NCBI GenBank assembly: GCA_964651245.1
Contig: CAZYVI010000012.1
Location: 84,024 to 148,023 of the forward strand
Length of the DNA stretch: 64,000 nt
Direction: 5' to 3'
Origin: Avedoeria sp964651245
Lineage (GTDB): Bacteria; Chloroflexota; Anaerolineae; Epilineales; Epilineaceae
Shown one piece after another: positions 1 through 8,553 of the stretch. The notes below the pieces were generated by a model, which saw only the letters and a program-made list of their open reading frames with translations, was not told the DNA's origin and made no database searches. The translations under genes and the position numbers were made by a program. Positions within the stretch are counted from its first letter, which is position 1. Every line of letters begins with the position of its first letter.

Positions 1-192
1 TTCGGCGTCTACACCGTGGCCCGCGTCGTGGCCCCGACGCTGACGCCCGCCCAGCGCCGCGAGGCCGAGCACGACGCCCCGTTCGTGGCCCCCACCGTCC
101 TTGCGCCGGTGGCCACCCGGACGCCGACGCGCCCGCGCGCCACCGCCACGCCGCGGCCGGCGCGCATCGTCACGGCCACGCCGCGGCCGTGA
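1..192 (+). CDS. C-terminal fragment of an exported-type protein, 5' end outside the window
   Basis: Frame 1 is open from the first base and ends at TGA 190-192, giving 63 residues. The fragment begins FGVYTVARVVAPTLTPAQRR and ends in a Thr/Pro/Arg-rich tail (VATRTPTRPRATATPRP). Such tails are typical of the surface proteins elsewhere in this window, but no Y-L-P motif is present here. It converges with the next gene, with a 9-bp gap between the two stop codons. Too little is visible to assign a function. Confidence that it is coding comes from the composition and from its fit between the window edge and the convergent gene. Confidence 0.5.
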   Translation, partial: FGVYTVARVVAPTLTPAQRREAEHDAPFVAPTVLAPVATRTPTRPRATATPRPARIVTATPRP

Positions 193-201
193 GCGAACCT
201 G

Positions 202-1689
202 CTACGGCGTGGCCGGCGGGCGGGGCTTGACGGCGTAGGGCAGGTAGATCGTGCCCTCGACCCGATCGAGCGTCGGGAACGGCGTGGCGGTGTCCGACGG
301 GTTGGGCGTCGGCGTCGGCTCCTCGCGCGTGCCGGTCGGCGTCGGGCGCCGGGTCGAGGTGGCGGATGGCGTGCCGCGGGTGGCGGTGGCCGTCGGCGTA
401 GTGGCCGAGGGCGCCGCGGTTGCGGTGGCCGGTGCGGCCGACGGGAAGCGGCCGTAGTAGACGTCGTGACCACCCGCGTCGTCGTCCTTGACCCAGACGG
501 CGTGGACGGTGCGGCCGTAGGTGGCGATGATCGGCGAGGCGACCCGGCCGCCCTCGATCGCGATCGGCTGGGCGGCGCCGTCGGCGGGCTTGAAGTGGAT
601 CGACGCATCCGGCGGCTGCGGCTGCTCGCGCCAGGCGACCATCGCCCCCACCTGAGGCGCGCCGAAAACGACGCTCGGCTCGACCGAGCGGTCGTTGGCG
701 GTGCCGCTGAGGTTGATGCCGCGCCGGCCGGGGGCGTTGCAGTCGAGGTAGATGTCGGGCTGGCCCGAGCCGCCGTCGACCTGCTCCTGCCAGGCGGTGC
801 AGACGCCGCCGCCGGTGCCGACGGCCAGGTCCGGCGCCCGGCCGTGCGCGCCGTCGTTGAGCTGCGTCGTCTCGGCCCAGTCCGAGCCCTGGAGCTTCAT
901 GCTGCGGTAGATCAGGTCCTCGGACCGCTCCGGCAGCTCCTTGCTGAACGCCGACCAGACCGGGTCGCCGGCCTCACTGCCGGCGGCGATGCGCGGCGAC
1001 TGGGCGCGCTCGGTCTCGACGATGTCCGACATCGCCAGGACGGCGCCGTAGGACTGCGGGTCGTCGCGCACCAGCGCCCAGTACGGGCGGCCGCCGCCCG
1101 CCTCGTCGATCCAGGTCAGCCAGACGCGGCCCAGCGCGTCGATCGTGACGTCGGGCTGCTTGCAGTGGGCGGTGATCGCGTCGGGCTCGGGGATGCCCGG
1201 CTGCCAGAGCACGACCGGGTCGCGCCAACGGCGGCCGGCGTCGTCCCAGGTCGAGAACTGGATCACGGTCGGGTCGGCGGCATCGTAGGGGGTGCGCACG
1301 AACGTGACGACCACCGAGGTGCCGCGGGCGGCGACGGCCGGGTCCTGGCCGATCGGGTAGATCCAATCGGCCGCCGTCCAATCGCCCTGCCAGGCGCCGG
1401 TCGCCAGCGAGAAGCGGCGCGAGCGCTGCTTGACGCCGCTGAGCTCGTCGAAGTCGGGGTTCGCCTCCTCCCAGACCACGTGGACCGTGCCGATGCCCGA
1501 CGCGGTGTCGGTGGCGATGGCCACCCCGGGGTGGATCGACGCCACGCCCGGGGTGTCCGAGAGGTTCAGCGTGTCCTCGAGCGTCACCTGCGGCCGCGCG
1601 CCGCCGACGGCCGGGAGCAGCGCCGCCGCCACCAGCACGGCCAGAGCGCGCCGCACGCGGGGCGCCGCGAACGCGACGGCGCCGTTCAT
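202..1689 (-). CDS. Exported beta-propeller-like protein with Thr/Pro linker and C-terminal YLPY motif
   Basis: This is a 495-residue protein. Residues 1-30 form a signal peptide (MNGAVAFAAPRVRRALAVLV, then an Ala-rich core). The body has recurring blade-like segments such as GTVHVVWEE, RVWLTWIDE, GAMVAWRE and VHAVWVKDD, of the kind found in BNR/sialidase-fold propellers. After about residue 415 comes a Thr/Pro-rich linker, and the protein ends GTIYLPYAVKPRPPATP. The ATG at 1689 overlaps the stop of the upstream gene (ATGA), so the two are probably translationally coupled. It is the last gene of the sigma-led cluster. The role is unknown; a cell-surface or secreted binding protein is the likeliest reading. 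Confidence 0.8.
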   Translation of the reverse strand: MNGAVAFAAPRVRRALAVLVAAALLPAVGGARPQVTLEDTLNLSDTPGVASIHPGVAIATDTASGIGTVHVVWEEANPDFDELSGVKQRSRRFSLATGAWQGDWTAADWIYPIGQDPAVAARGTSVVVTFVRTPYDAADPTVIQFSTWDDAGRRWRDPVVLWQPGIPEPDAITAHCKQPDVTIDALGRVWLTWIDEAGGGRPYWALVRDDPQSYGAVLAMSDIVETERAQSPRIAAGSEAGDPVWSAFSKELPERSEDLIYRSMKLQGSDWAETTQLNDGAHGRAPDLAVGTGGGVCTAWQEQVDGGSGQPDIYLDCNAPGRRGINLSGTANDRSVEPSVVFGAPQVGAMVAWREQPQPPDASIHFKPADGAAQPIAIEGGRVASPIIATYGRTVHAVWVKDDDAGGHDVYYGRFPSAAPATATAAPSATTPTATATRGTPSATSTRRPTPTGTREEPTPTPNPSDTATPFPTLDRVEGTIYLPYAVKPRPPATP

Positions 1690-4600
1690 CGGCCGCCCCA
1701 ATCGGTGCGCAGCTTCACCGCCACCCAGCCGCCGTCGTCGCCCTCGCGCAGCACCGCCGTGACGCCGTGGCCGGCGATCGCCGGCGCCAAGCGCGTGTCG
1801 ACGACGGCGAGCGAGCGGACGACGAACGGCACGACGCCCTCGCCGGGGACGTCGACCTTCCACTCGCCGACCTGGCCGGCCGGCGGCAGCGAGACCAGCG
1901 TGCCGCGCACCTCGCGGACGATGGCCGCCGGCAGATACCACACCGAGTCGGCCTGCAGGTCCGGCGCGCCGTCGTTGCCCGAGCCGCCCGCGAGCGCGCC
2001 CTCGACGCGCAGCGGCGTGCCGTGGGCCGGCAGCGGCGGGTTGGGCAGCGGGTTGTTGTCGGCGTCGAAGAACCGTGTCTGCGCCGTGACGTGGACGCGG
2101 GTGTTGGCCACGACCCAGACCTGATCGTCGCCCTGGCCGGTCGTGCGCACGACGAGCCCCTCGACGACCCGGCGGCTCAGCAGCTCGCGCACGGCCGCGC
2201 CCACGACGTCGATCGTTTCGGCCACGATGGTGCCGCCGCTGGGCGCGCCGACGACGAAGACCGTGGCGCCCAGCGCCGGCTCGCCGTTGACGGTCGTGTG
2301 GTCGGCCAGGCTGACGAGGCGCCCCTGGACGACGAACCACTCCGGCAGACCGGGCCGCATCGCCGACGGCGGGCCGAGCTTGTCGATCGGGCCGGCCACC
2401 TTGACCTGCACGCCACGGCGCTGGAACACGATCCGCTCGGCGTACAGCGAGCCGTCGGCGCGGCTGACGGCGGTGACGTTCACCGCGTCGCCGAGGCGCG
2501 GTGTGACCGACGCCGGCTCGATGACGGTGTTGGCGTCGACGTCGACCCGCGCCTCGCGGTTCGCGGCGTCGTTGTCCCAGCGCCGGATCAGCCAGCAGCA
2601 GCTCTGCAGCGGATCGGGCAGCCCGGCGACGATGCCGCTGAGAAGCGTGCTGGGCGGCGGCTCGGCGCCGGCGGGAACGTTCCAGACGGCGCACCCGTCC
2701 TGGAACAACGCCCGGACGGTGAGGACGTCCTCGGCGGGGCCGCTGGGCCGGAACGTCGGCAGGAACTGCAGCCGCAGCGTGACCGTCTCGCCGGCGGCCA
2801 GCACGTACGGCTCGGTCAGTCGGGCGAGGTAGGGCGGCCGCCGCAGCGGCTGGTTGGCCCAGAGCAGCTGCGCCTCGCCGCCGGCGCGCTCGGCCTCGAT
2901 GGCGCTCAGCGGCTGGAGCGGATCGAACTGGGCAACGTTGATGTCGAGGCCGGTCAGCGCCGCCGGCGCCTGGCCCCGGTTCACGAGATCGAACACGAAC
3001 GTGGCCCGATCGGCGCCGTAGCGCGGGCCGACGAGGCTCGACTCGCACGGCGCGACGATTCCGCGCCCGGCGTCCGGCTGGCGGGTGACGAGCACCGTCT
3101 GGCACAGCGCATCGGCGCGGTTGGCGAACCGCAGCGCGAACGCATAGCCGTCCGGCAGCGGGGCGTCGACGAAGTCGACCGACAACGTCGCCCGGCCGCC
3201 CTGGGTCAGCGGTGCGCCGACGCCGCTGGGCACGGTGAACGTCACGCCCTCCGAGGCGTGGGCCAGCGCCGCGCCGCCCAGCAGGTCCTGGCCGGCCCAG
3301 CGGATGGCGCGCACCGCGCCGTTGTCGGCCGGCCAGCTGAGGTGGAGCGACGCCAGCCGGACGTCGTCGCCGTTGTTCAACACGTCGACCTGCATGGCGT
3401 GGCTGGTGGGCTCGACGACCGAGACGAGCTCGCCGGCCGAGAGGTCGCACTCGCCGACCGAGGCGCGGTTCGTGAAGGCGGTTTCGCAGCCGCCGTCGAG
3501 CCCGACGACGAGCGTGTAGGCGCCGGCGGCCAGCTGCGGGCCGCTGCCCGCCGCCGCGGGCGGCCGGAAGCGGAACGCCACCTCGACGCTGCCGCCGGCG
3601 GGCAGCCCGATGGCCTCGGCGAGCGGCACCGACACCGGGGACTGCTCCTTCTCGCCGCGGAACACCGTCTGCCCGTCGACGGTCACGCCGACGAGCGGGC
3701 CGTTGGCCACGGTGGGCCAGAAGAGCGTCAGGTCGCGCACGATGCGGCCGATGTCGCGCGGGTTCGTCAGCTTGAAGCGCGCCACGTCGCCGTCGATGAC
3801 GACATCGCCGCTGCCGACGCCGCAATCCCAGGCCGCCAGGCCGGTCGTGGCCGAGAGCGCGCAACCGCGGCGCGTCATCGCTTGCAGGCTGTAGCCGTCG
3901 GCGGCGGCCGGGCGCTCGAAGACGAGCCCGACGGCCAGCAGCTTGCCCGGCGGCACGGCGATGCCGTCGGCGCGCATGCGCGCCAGCGGCAGGGTGGCCG
4001 GCGACGCGCCGAAGCCCTCCTTGAGATCGACCACGACCTGTCCGTCGAGCGTGACCGCAACCAGGCGCCCGTTCGAAGCCACCGGCCAGGCGACCTCGAG
4101 CGCGGTGATCGCGTCGTCCTTCTGGCCGGTGTTCTCGACCGTGACCTCGACGCGGTTGCGGGCGCTGGACGGCACGTGGGGTCGATCGGTGATGCGCACC
4201 GGGCAGGCCGGCCGCTCGAGCGGCGCCCGCAGCACGGCGCGGCAGCCGCCCCGCAGATGGAGCACGGCGGCTTGCAGCAGCCACGGCGCGTCGGGGTTGG
4301 GCCAGTCGAAACGGAAGCCGAGCTGGGCCGTCTCGCCCGGCGCGAGGCGCCAGCCCGCGTCCAGCGTGGCGAAGAACGGGCTGCTGGCCTTGCCGTCGAA
4401 CAGGACGCGCTCGTCCTCGCCGGGCCCGACGCGGGCGACGATGGCGCGCAGCGTGGCGTCTCCCGCCCAGCCGAGCTCGACGGCGTCGAGCGTCGAGGTG
4501 ATCGGCCCGACGTTCGTGACGGCGCCCCAGATCGTGTCGACGCCGGCCGGGGCGGCGGCCAGGTGTCCGACGACGCGGCACGCCGGCGCGGGCAGCTGCC

Positions 4601-4790
4601 CTGCGCCCGGCGGGTCGGGCGCCTGGAGCGGCACGATGCCGGCCAGCGAGATCGGGACCGCCGCGCCGTCGACGGGCGGCGGAGCAGCGGGCAGCGATAC
4701 CGTCCGGCGCAGGCCGCCGACAGCCAGAACGGCCGCGACCACAAGGCCGAGGCCGAGGACGGCTTGCCCGGATCTCAGGCGTCGATCCAT
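1686..4790 (-). CDS. Large exported protein with repeated Ig-like segments and C-terminal DUF5666-type domains
   Basis: This is a 1034-residue protein starting MDRRLRSGQAVLGLGLVVAA, a short Arg-rich N-terminus followed by one hydrophobic signal or anchor segment. The first two thirds hold repeats of about 120 residues containing patterns like LTLFWPTVANGPLVGVTVDG and SLHLSWPADNGAVRAIRW, which resemble repeated immunoglobulin-like/CARDB domains, several with Cys pairs. The last 350 residues contain beta-barrel segments typical of DUF5666 (EWFVVQGRLVSLADHTTVNG; GDDQVWVVANTRVHVTAQTR). I chose the ATG at 4790 because the hydrophobic segment follows it directly and a consensus promoter lies at 4872-4900. 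The stop overlaps the next start. Molecular function unknown. Confidence 0.8.
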   Translation of the reverse strand: MDRRLRSGQAVLGLGLVVAAVLAVGGLRRTVSLPAAPPPVDGAAVPISLAGIVPLQAPDPPGAGQLPAPACRVVGHLAAAPAGVDTIWGAVTNVGPITSTLDAVELGWAGDATLRAIVARVGPGEDERVLFDGKASSPFFATLDAGWRLAPGETAQLGFRFDWPNPDAPWLLQAAVLHLRGGCRAVLRAPLERPACPVRITDRPHVPSSARNRVEVTVENTGQKDDAITALEVAWPVASNGRLVAVTLDGQVVVDLKEGFGASPATLPLARMRADGIAVPPGKLLAVGLVFERPAAADGYSLQAMTRRGCALSATTGLAAWDCGVGSGDVVIDGDVARFKLTNPRDIGRIVRDLTLFWPTVANGPLVGVTVDGQTVFRGEKEQSPVSVPLAEAIGLPAGGSVEVAFRFRPPAAAGSGPQLAAGAYTLVVGLDGGCETAFTNRASVGECDLSAGELVSVVEPTSHAMQVDVLNNGDDVRLASLHLSWPADNGAVRAIRWAGQDLLGGAALAHASEGVTFTVPSGVGAPLTQGGRATLSVDFVDAPLPDGYAFALRFANRADALCQTVLVTRQPDAGRGIVAPCESSLVGPRYGADRATFVFDLVNRGQAPAALTGLDINVAQFDPLQPLSAIEAERAGGEAQLLWANQPLRRPPYLARLTEPYVLAAGETVTLRLQFLPTFRPSGPAEDVLTVRALFQDGCAVWNVPAGAEPPPSTLLSGIVAGLPDPLQSCCWLIRRWDNDAANREARVDVDANTVIEPASVTPRLGDAVNVTAVSRADGSLYAERIVFQRRGVQVKVAGPIDKLGPPSAMRPGLPEWFVVQGRLVSLADHTTVNGEPALGATVFVVGAPSGGTIVAETIDVVGAAVRELLSRRVVEGLVVRTTGQGDDQVWVVANTRVHVTAQTRFFDADNNPLPNPPLPAHGTPLRVEGALAGGSGNDGAPDLQADSVWYLPAAIVREVRGTLVSLPPAGQVGEWKVDVPGEGVVPFVVRSLAVVDTRLAPAIAGHGVTAVLREGDDGGWVAVKLRTDWGGR

Positions 4791-4871
4791 CACACTCACT
4801 TCAGGGCGCCCTGCGGCGATCGGGTGTCCGCGGCGACCCGGCGGTCGCATGCGGGCCCCGCCCGCGCGGGC

Positions 4872-4900
4872 ATTATAGGTTCCGGCCAGGCCCCGGCCAA
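4872..4900 (-). promoter_or_regulatory. Sigma-70-type promoter for the DUF5666 gene
   Basis: Read on the minus strand: -35 TTGGCC (4895-4900), 17-nt spacer, perfect -10 TATAAT (4872-4877). Predicted start near 4865, about 75 nt before the ATG at 4790. It lies in the 124-bp gap between the anti-sigma-like gene and this gene, so the two downstream genes could be expressed without the ECF sigma factor. Confidence 0.6.
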
Positions 4901-4914
4901 CGGGCCGGCGCCGA

Positions 4915-7842
4915 TCACGAACGGGCGCGCGCGGCGCCCGCGGGGGTCCGTTCGGAGCGGTCGCCCCGGCCCGCCGCGGGCAGCCGCGCTTCGGCGGTGC
5001 CCACGGCGGCCGGGGTCGCTTGGATCGTCGGCCAGGCCGACGGCTCGGCGGTCGGCGCCGGCGGCTCGGTCGGCGCCGCGCCGGCGCCGACGGTCGGCTC
5101 GGGCGTCGTCGGCTCGGGCGTGGCGGTGGGCGCGGGCGGCGCGACCGTCGGCGATGCCGTCTCGGTCGGGCGCGCCTGGCCCAGGAACCGGACCTCGTCG
5201 GCCACGATGACCAGGATCTCGCGGTTCACCAGCCGGCCGCGGACCTCGACCCGCTGGCCCTTGGCCAGGCGTGCCACGCCCTTGACGCGGCCCGCGTCGA
5301 CCTCGACCGCCCACGACTGGTAGGCTTCGCTGTTGCGCTTGGCCCAGAGGTCGAAGCGCACGACGCGGCCGTTCTCCATCGGGTCGCCGGTGACCGAGCC
5401 GATGAGCGAGACGCGCTCGCCGGTCTCGGCGCCCGCCGTAGCCGTGCCTTGCTCGCCGGTGATCACCGTCGCCAGGTTGGCCGTGCGCCCGCCGCAGACC
5501 CGGTAGTCGACGTGGACCTGGCCGCCGACACGGACCTCGCCGACGATGGTCGGCTTGGCCCCGTCCCGGTCGGGACCGAGCTGGAACTCCTCGGTCGTAC
5601 CGCCGGCGAGCTCGATGACGAGCCGGTCGCCCGGGCGGTACTCGCGCACCAGCCCGATCGCGCGCGAGTTGCGGCAGCTGACGGGCTCGAAGCCCTCGAA
5701 CGACAGCGCCACGCCGGTGCGCGCCATCGTGTCGAGCGGACCCTTGAGCCGTAGCTTGACGATGCCGTCGGTCTGGACGCGACCGCGCTCGGCGGCGCTG
5801 AGGGCCGAGACGTCGATCTCGTAAGCGAGCCCGTCGAGGCGGTGGATGATCCGGCAGCGCCACTGGCCGCTGCCCGCCGCGGTCTCGTACACCTGCTGTA
5901 CGCGGCCCTCGAAGTAGGGGTGGCGTACGCCGTTCTCGCCCTCGCCGGACGTGGTGGCCGTCTCGGTGGCCTCGGGCGTCGCGCTGGCCGGCGTCGTGAC
6001 CGTCACGACCACGGTCGCCGTCGGCGCCGCGAGCGTCGGCGAGACCGACGGCGTCGCCGTCAGGGCCGCGGTCGCCTCGACCTCTGGCGTGAGCGTGACG
6101 GTGATCCCGGGCGTCGCGGCGAGGGTGGCCGTGGTGGTCGCGGTGGCGGTCAGCGGCAGCAGCGGGCCGACGTCCTTCACCGACACGCGCAGCGCCAGCG
6201 GCCGCTCGGCCTCGCCGGTGCGCACCCGCAGCTTGACCTCGACCCCCCGGGGCACGTCGGCCATCGAGTCGAGGCCGTCGGGAAGGTCGAAGCGCGTGTC
6301 GCCGGTGCGCCACGCCAGGCCGATGCTGCCCGGCGCGTCGTCGTCGAGCCGCGTGACCCACAGCGTGCCGAAGGGCTTCTCGTCGCCCTGGCTCTCGGTC
6401 TTGAACGCGTCGTAACGGGCGCTGAACGAGGTCTCCTCGGACCGCCCGTCGGCGTGGGCGCGCAACGTGTCGACGAGGCGCTCGGTCTGGATGCGCGCCC
6501 GCCGCGCCTCGCGGCGGGCGGCGTCCATGTCGAACGTGGTGAGCAGGAGCTGCGCGTCGCGGCTCCACTCCTTGACGGTATAGAGCGTGTCGCCCGGCAG
6601 CGCCGCCGCCACCGCCGGCACGCGGCCGGCCGTGCCGATGCTCAGCAGCGCCGCGGCCGCCATCGTGCCCAGCACGCCCAGCCGCAGCGCCAGCGGGCGC
6701 GGCGTGGCGCCGCCCCGCAGCCAGCGGCCCACCCGCGCGCCGACCGACGGCCGCGCCGTGGCGACCGCGGCGCGCTGGGCGCCCTCGACGGCGGCACGCT
6801 GCCGCTGCGCCTGAGCGGCGATGGCCAGGAAGCGCTCGCGGCCCGCCGCCAGGGCCGGCGCCGGCGCCGGCGCGGCGGCCGGAGCGAGCGTACCGGCCAA
6901 CGCCACCAGCGCGCTCAGCTCGTCGAGCTGGCCGTCGGCGCCGGCCGCAGCCAGCGCGCCGGCCACCGGCGCCCCGACGGCGGCCGCCGCCAGCCCGGCG
7001 TCCAGCGCCTCGGCCGCGGCCTGCTCGGTCGCCGCCGCGGCGGCCAGGAAGCGCGCGCGGCCGGCGGCCAGGTCCGGCGGCGCGACGGGCGCGGCCGCCG
7101 CGGCCAGCGACCGGGCGAAGGCGGCCAGCGCCTCCGGCGCGAAACCGCCCTCGGCACCGGCGTGCGCCACCTCGGCGCGGCCGACCGCCGGCGGGGCGGC
7201 CAGCGCGGCGTCGAGGGCGGCCGCGGCGTCGGCGTCGAGCGCCGCCGCGGCCGCCAGCAGCCGGTCGCGGCCCGCCGCCAGCGACGCCGACGGCGCCGCC
7301 GGCCGGGCGGTGCGCTCGGACTCGAGATCGTGGACGAGCGTGAGCAGCTCGACCAGGGTCGTGAGGTGTCGCGCCAGGGCGGCGCGGGACGGGGCGTCGA
7401 CCGCCACGCCGGACAGCGCGGCGTCGATCGTGGCGCCACCGCGGACGGCGGCGATCGCGGTGTCGAGGGCGTCGGTCAGCCAGTCGTCGTCGGCGCCGGC
7501 CGGCGGCGCCAGCGGCACCGGCGGCTGGCCGCCGCCGCCGCCGCCCGGCGCGGCGGCCAGGTCAAACGGCTGGTGCGGGGCCGCGCCGTCGCGCAGGGCG
7601 CCGGCGGCGCTCAGGAACCGGTCGCGACCGGCGCGCATCCGCTCGGCCGAGGGCGCCGGGGCCGGCCGCGCGGCCGTCGCCAGCTGCTGCGCCAGGGCGG
7701 CCAGCGGTCGCAGCGCGTCCGCCATCGGGCCGCACTCGGCGAGCGCCAGCTCGAGGCTCGATCCACGTCGGAGGCGATGGATGCAGGCATCGAGCGCGTC
7801 GCGCATGCCTGCCAAGCCCCCATGTCCGTTGCCAGTCGCCAT
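4915..7842 (-). CDS. DUF5667/DUF5666-type membrane protein with four tandem anti-sigma-like N-terminal units
   Basis: This is a 975-residue protein encoded just downstream of the ECF sigma gene (49-bp gap), which is the usual position of an anti-sigma partner. Residues 1-350 hold four copies of a unit of about 75-90 residues. Each copy starts like DALDACIHRLRRG, continues with a Leu/Ala helix and ends in a G-R-x-R-(F/L)-L-x-x-A motif (GRDRFLSAAG, GRDRLLAAAA, GRARFLAAAA, GRERFLAIAA). One transmembrane helix lies at about 385-412. It is followed by GDTLYTVKEWSRDAQLLLT, the DUF5667-like juxtamembrane segment, then a Thr/Pro linker and C-terminal DUF5666-like beta domains, and a second Pro/Thr tail. 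Inferred role: membrane regulator that senses outside and binds sigma inside. No zinc-binding anti-sigma motif is visible. Confidence 0.8.
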   Translation of the reverse strand: MATGNGHGGLAGMRDALDACIHRLRRGSSLELALAECGPMADALRPLAALAQQLATAARPAPAPSAERMRAGRDRFLSAAGALRDGAAPHQPFDLAAAPGGGGGGQPPVPLAPPAGADDDWLTDALDTAIAAVRGGATIDAALSGVAVDAPSRAALARHLTTLVELLTLVHDLESERTARPAAPSASLAAGRDRLLAAAAALDADAAAALDAALAAPPAVGRAEVAHAGAEGGFAPEALAAFARSLAAAAAPVAPPDLAAGRARFLAAAAATEQAAAEALDAGLAAAAVGAPVAGALAAAGADGQLDELSALVALAGTLAPAAAPAPAPALAAGRERFLAIAAQAQRQRAAVEGAQRAAVATARPSVGARVGRWLRGGATPRPLALRLGVLGTMAAAALLSIGTAGRVPAVAAALPGDTLYTVKEWSRDAQLLLTTFDMDAARREARRARIQTERLVDTLRAHADGRSEETSFSARYDAFKTESQGDEKPFGTLWVTRLDDDAPGSIGLAWRTGDTRFDLPDGLDSMADVPRGVEVKLRVRTGEAERPLALRVSVKDVGPLLPLTATATTTATLAATPGITVTLTPEVEATAALTATPSVSPTLAAPTATVVVTVTTPASATPEATETATTSGEGENGVRHPYFEGRVQQVYETAAGSGQWRCRIIHRLDGLAYEIDVSALSAAERGRVQTDGIVKLRLKGPLDTMARTGVALSFEGFEPVSCRNSRAIGLVREYRPGDRLVIELAGGTTEEFQLGPDRDGAKPTIVGEVRVGGQVHVDYRVCGGRTANLATVITGEQGTATAGAETGERVSLIGSVTGDPMENGRVVRFDLWAKRNSEAYQSWAVEVDAGRVKGVARLAKGQRVEVRGRLVNREILVIVADEVRFLGQARPTETASPTVAPPAPTATPEPTTPEPTVGAGAAPTEPPAPTAEPSAWPTIQATPAAVGTAEARLPAAGRGDRSERTPAGAARARS

Positions 7843-7891
7843 CGGTCCCCAGTCCCCCCGAATCGTCCAAGTCAGTCCAACAAGAACCCAA

Positions 7892-8473
7892 TCAAATCTC
7901 GGCTTCGGCTTCCGCCTCGACCGTGTCGAACCCTTCGCCGCCGACGACGCGCCGCAGCGCCGAGAGCGCGCGGTGCTGCAGGGCCTTGATGGCCCCCTCG
8001 GTCTTGCCCAGGATGTCGGCGACCTCGGCGTTGCTGAGGCCCTCGACGAATTTCAGGGCGACGACCTGCTGCTGCTCGTCGGTCAGGAAGCGCATCCCGA
8101 TCTTGAGCTGGTGGGAGTGGAACAGCCCCTCGAACGTGCTCGCGAAGCTCTCGGCCGCCATCCAGCGCTCGTCGAGCTCGACCCCGTCGCGCTTTTTGGC
8201 GCGCCGGAAGTGGTCGACGACGAGGTTGTGGGCGATCCGGTACAGCCACCCCTGCAGGCTGGTGTTCCAGCCGCGGTCCGTCCGCAGCGCCTCGAGCATC
8301 CGCACGAAGACGTCGCTGGTCAGATCCTCCGACAACGCGCTGTTGCCGGTGCGGTGGTAGATGTAGCTGTAGATCTTGCCCGCGTACCGATCGTAGATGT
8401 CGGCCAGGGCCGCCGGCTCCAGCACTTCGGCCTGCCGGCGCAGCATCGCTTCGCTCACGTGGCGTTCTCCCAT
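7892..8473 (-). CDS. ECF-family RNA polymerase sigma factor
   Basis: This is a 193-residue protein. Region 2 spans about residues 22-92 (LADIYDRYAGKIYSYIYHRT; DLTSDVFVRMLEAL; WLYRIAHNLVVDHFRR). Region 4 spans about residues 128-180 (LTDEQQQVVALKFVEGLSN, then AEVADILGKTEGAIKALQHR), a helix-turn-helix for the -35 element. This is the domain order of ECF sigma factors, without regions 1 and 3. The ATG at 8473 is listed, but an in-frame GTG at 8458 has a better-spaced GGGAG in front of it and could be the true start. The acidic tail (EAEAEAEI) is unusual. It is the first gene of the cluster that runs to position 202 and probably autoregulates it, although its promoter cannot be recognised. Confidence 0.92.
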   Translation of the reverse strand: MGERHVSEAMLRRQAEVLEPAALADIYDRYAGKIYSYIYHRTGNSALSEDLTSDVFVRMLEALRTDRGWNTSLQGWLYRIAHNLVVDHFRRAKKRDGVELDERWMAAESFASTFEGLFHSHQLKIGMRFLTDEQQQVVALKFVEGLSNAEVADILGKTEGAIKALQHRALSALRRVVGGEGFDTVEAEAEAEI

Positions 8474-8553
8474 CCGGTTCGCGCATTAAGACGCGGCGAA
8501 GCGCGGATGGATACGCGGCGCCGTTTCGGGCGCCGGGCGCGGTTCGCCGTCCG

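Noticed and set aside
202..4581. 1459-codon open frame on the minus strand through two genes
   Set aside because: Only its last 495 codons have protein-like composition and a signal peptide. The rest is an Arg/Ala/Gly shadow of the overlapping 1034-residue gene.
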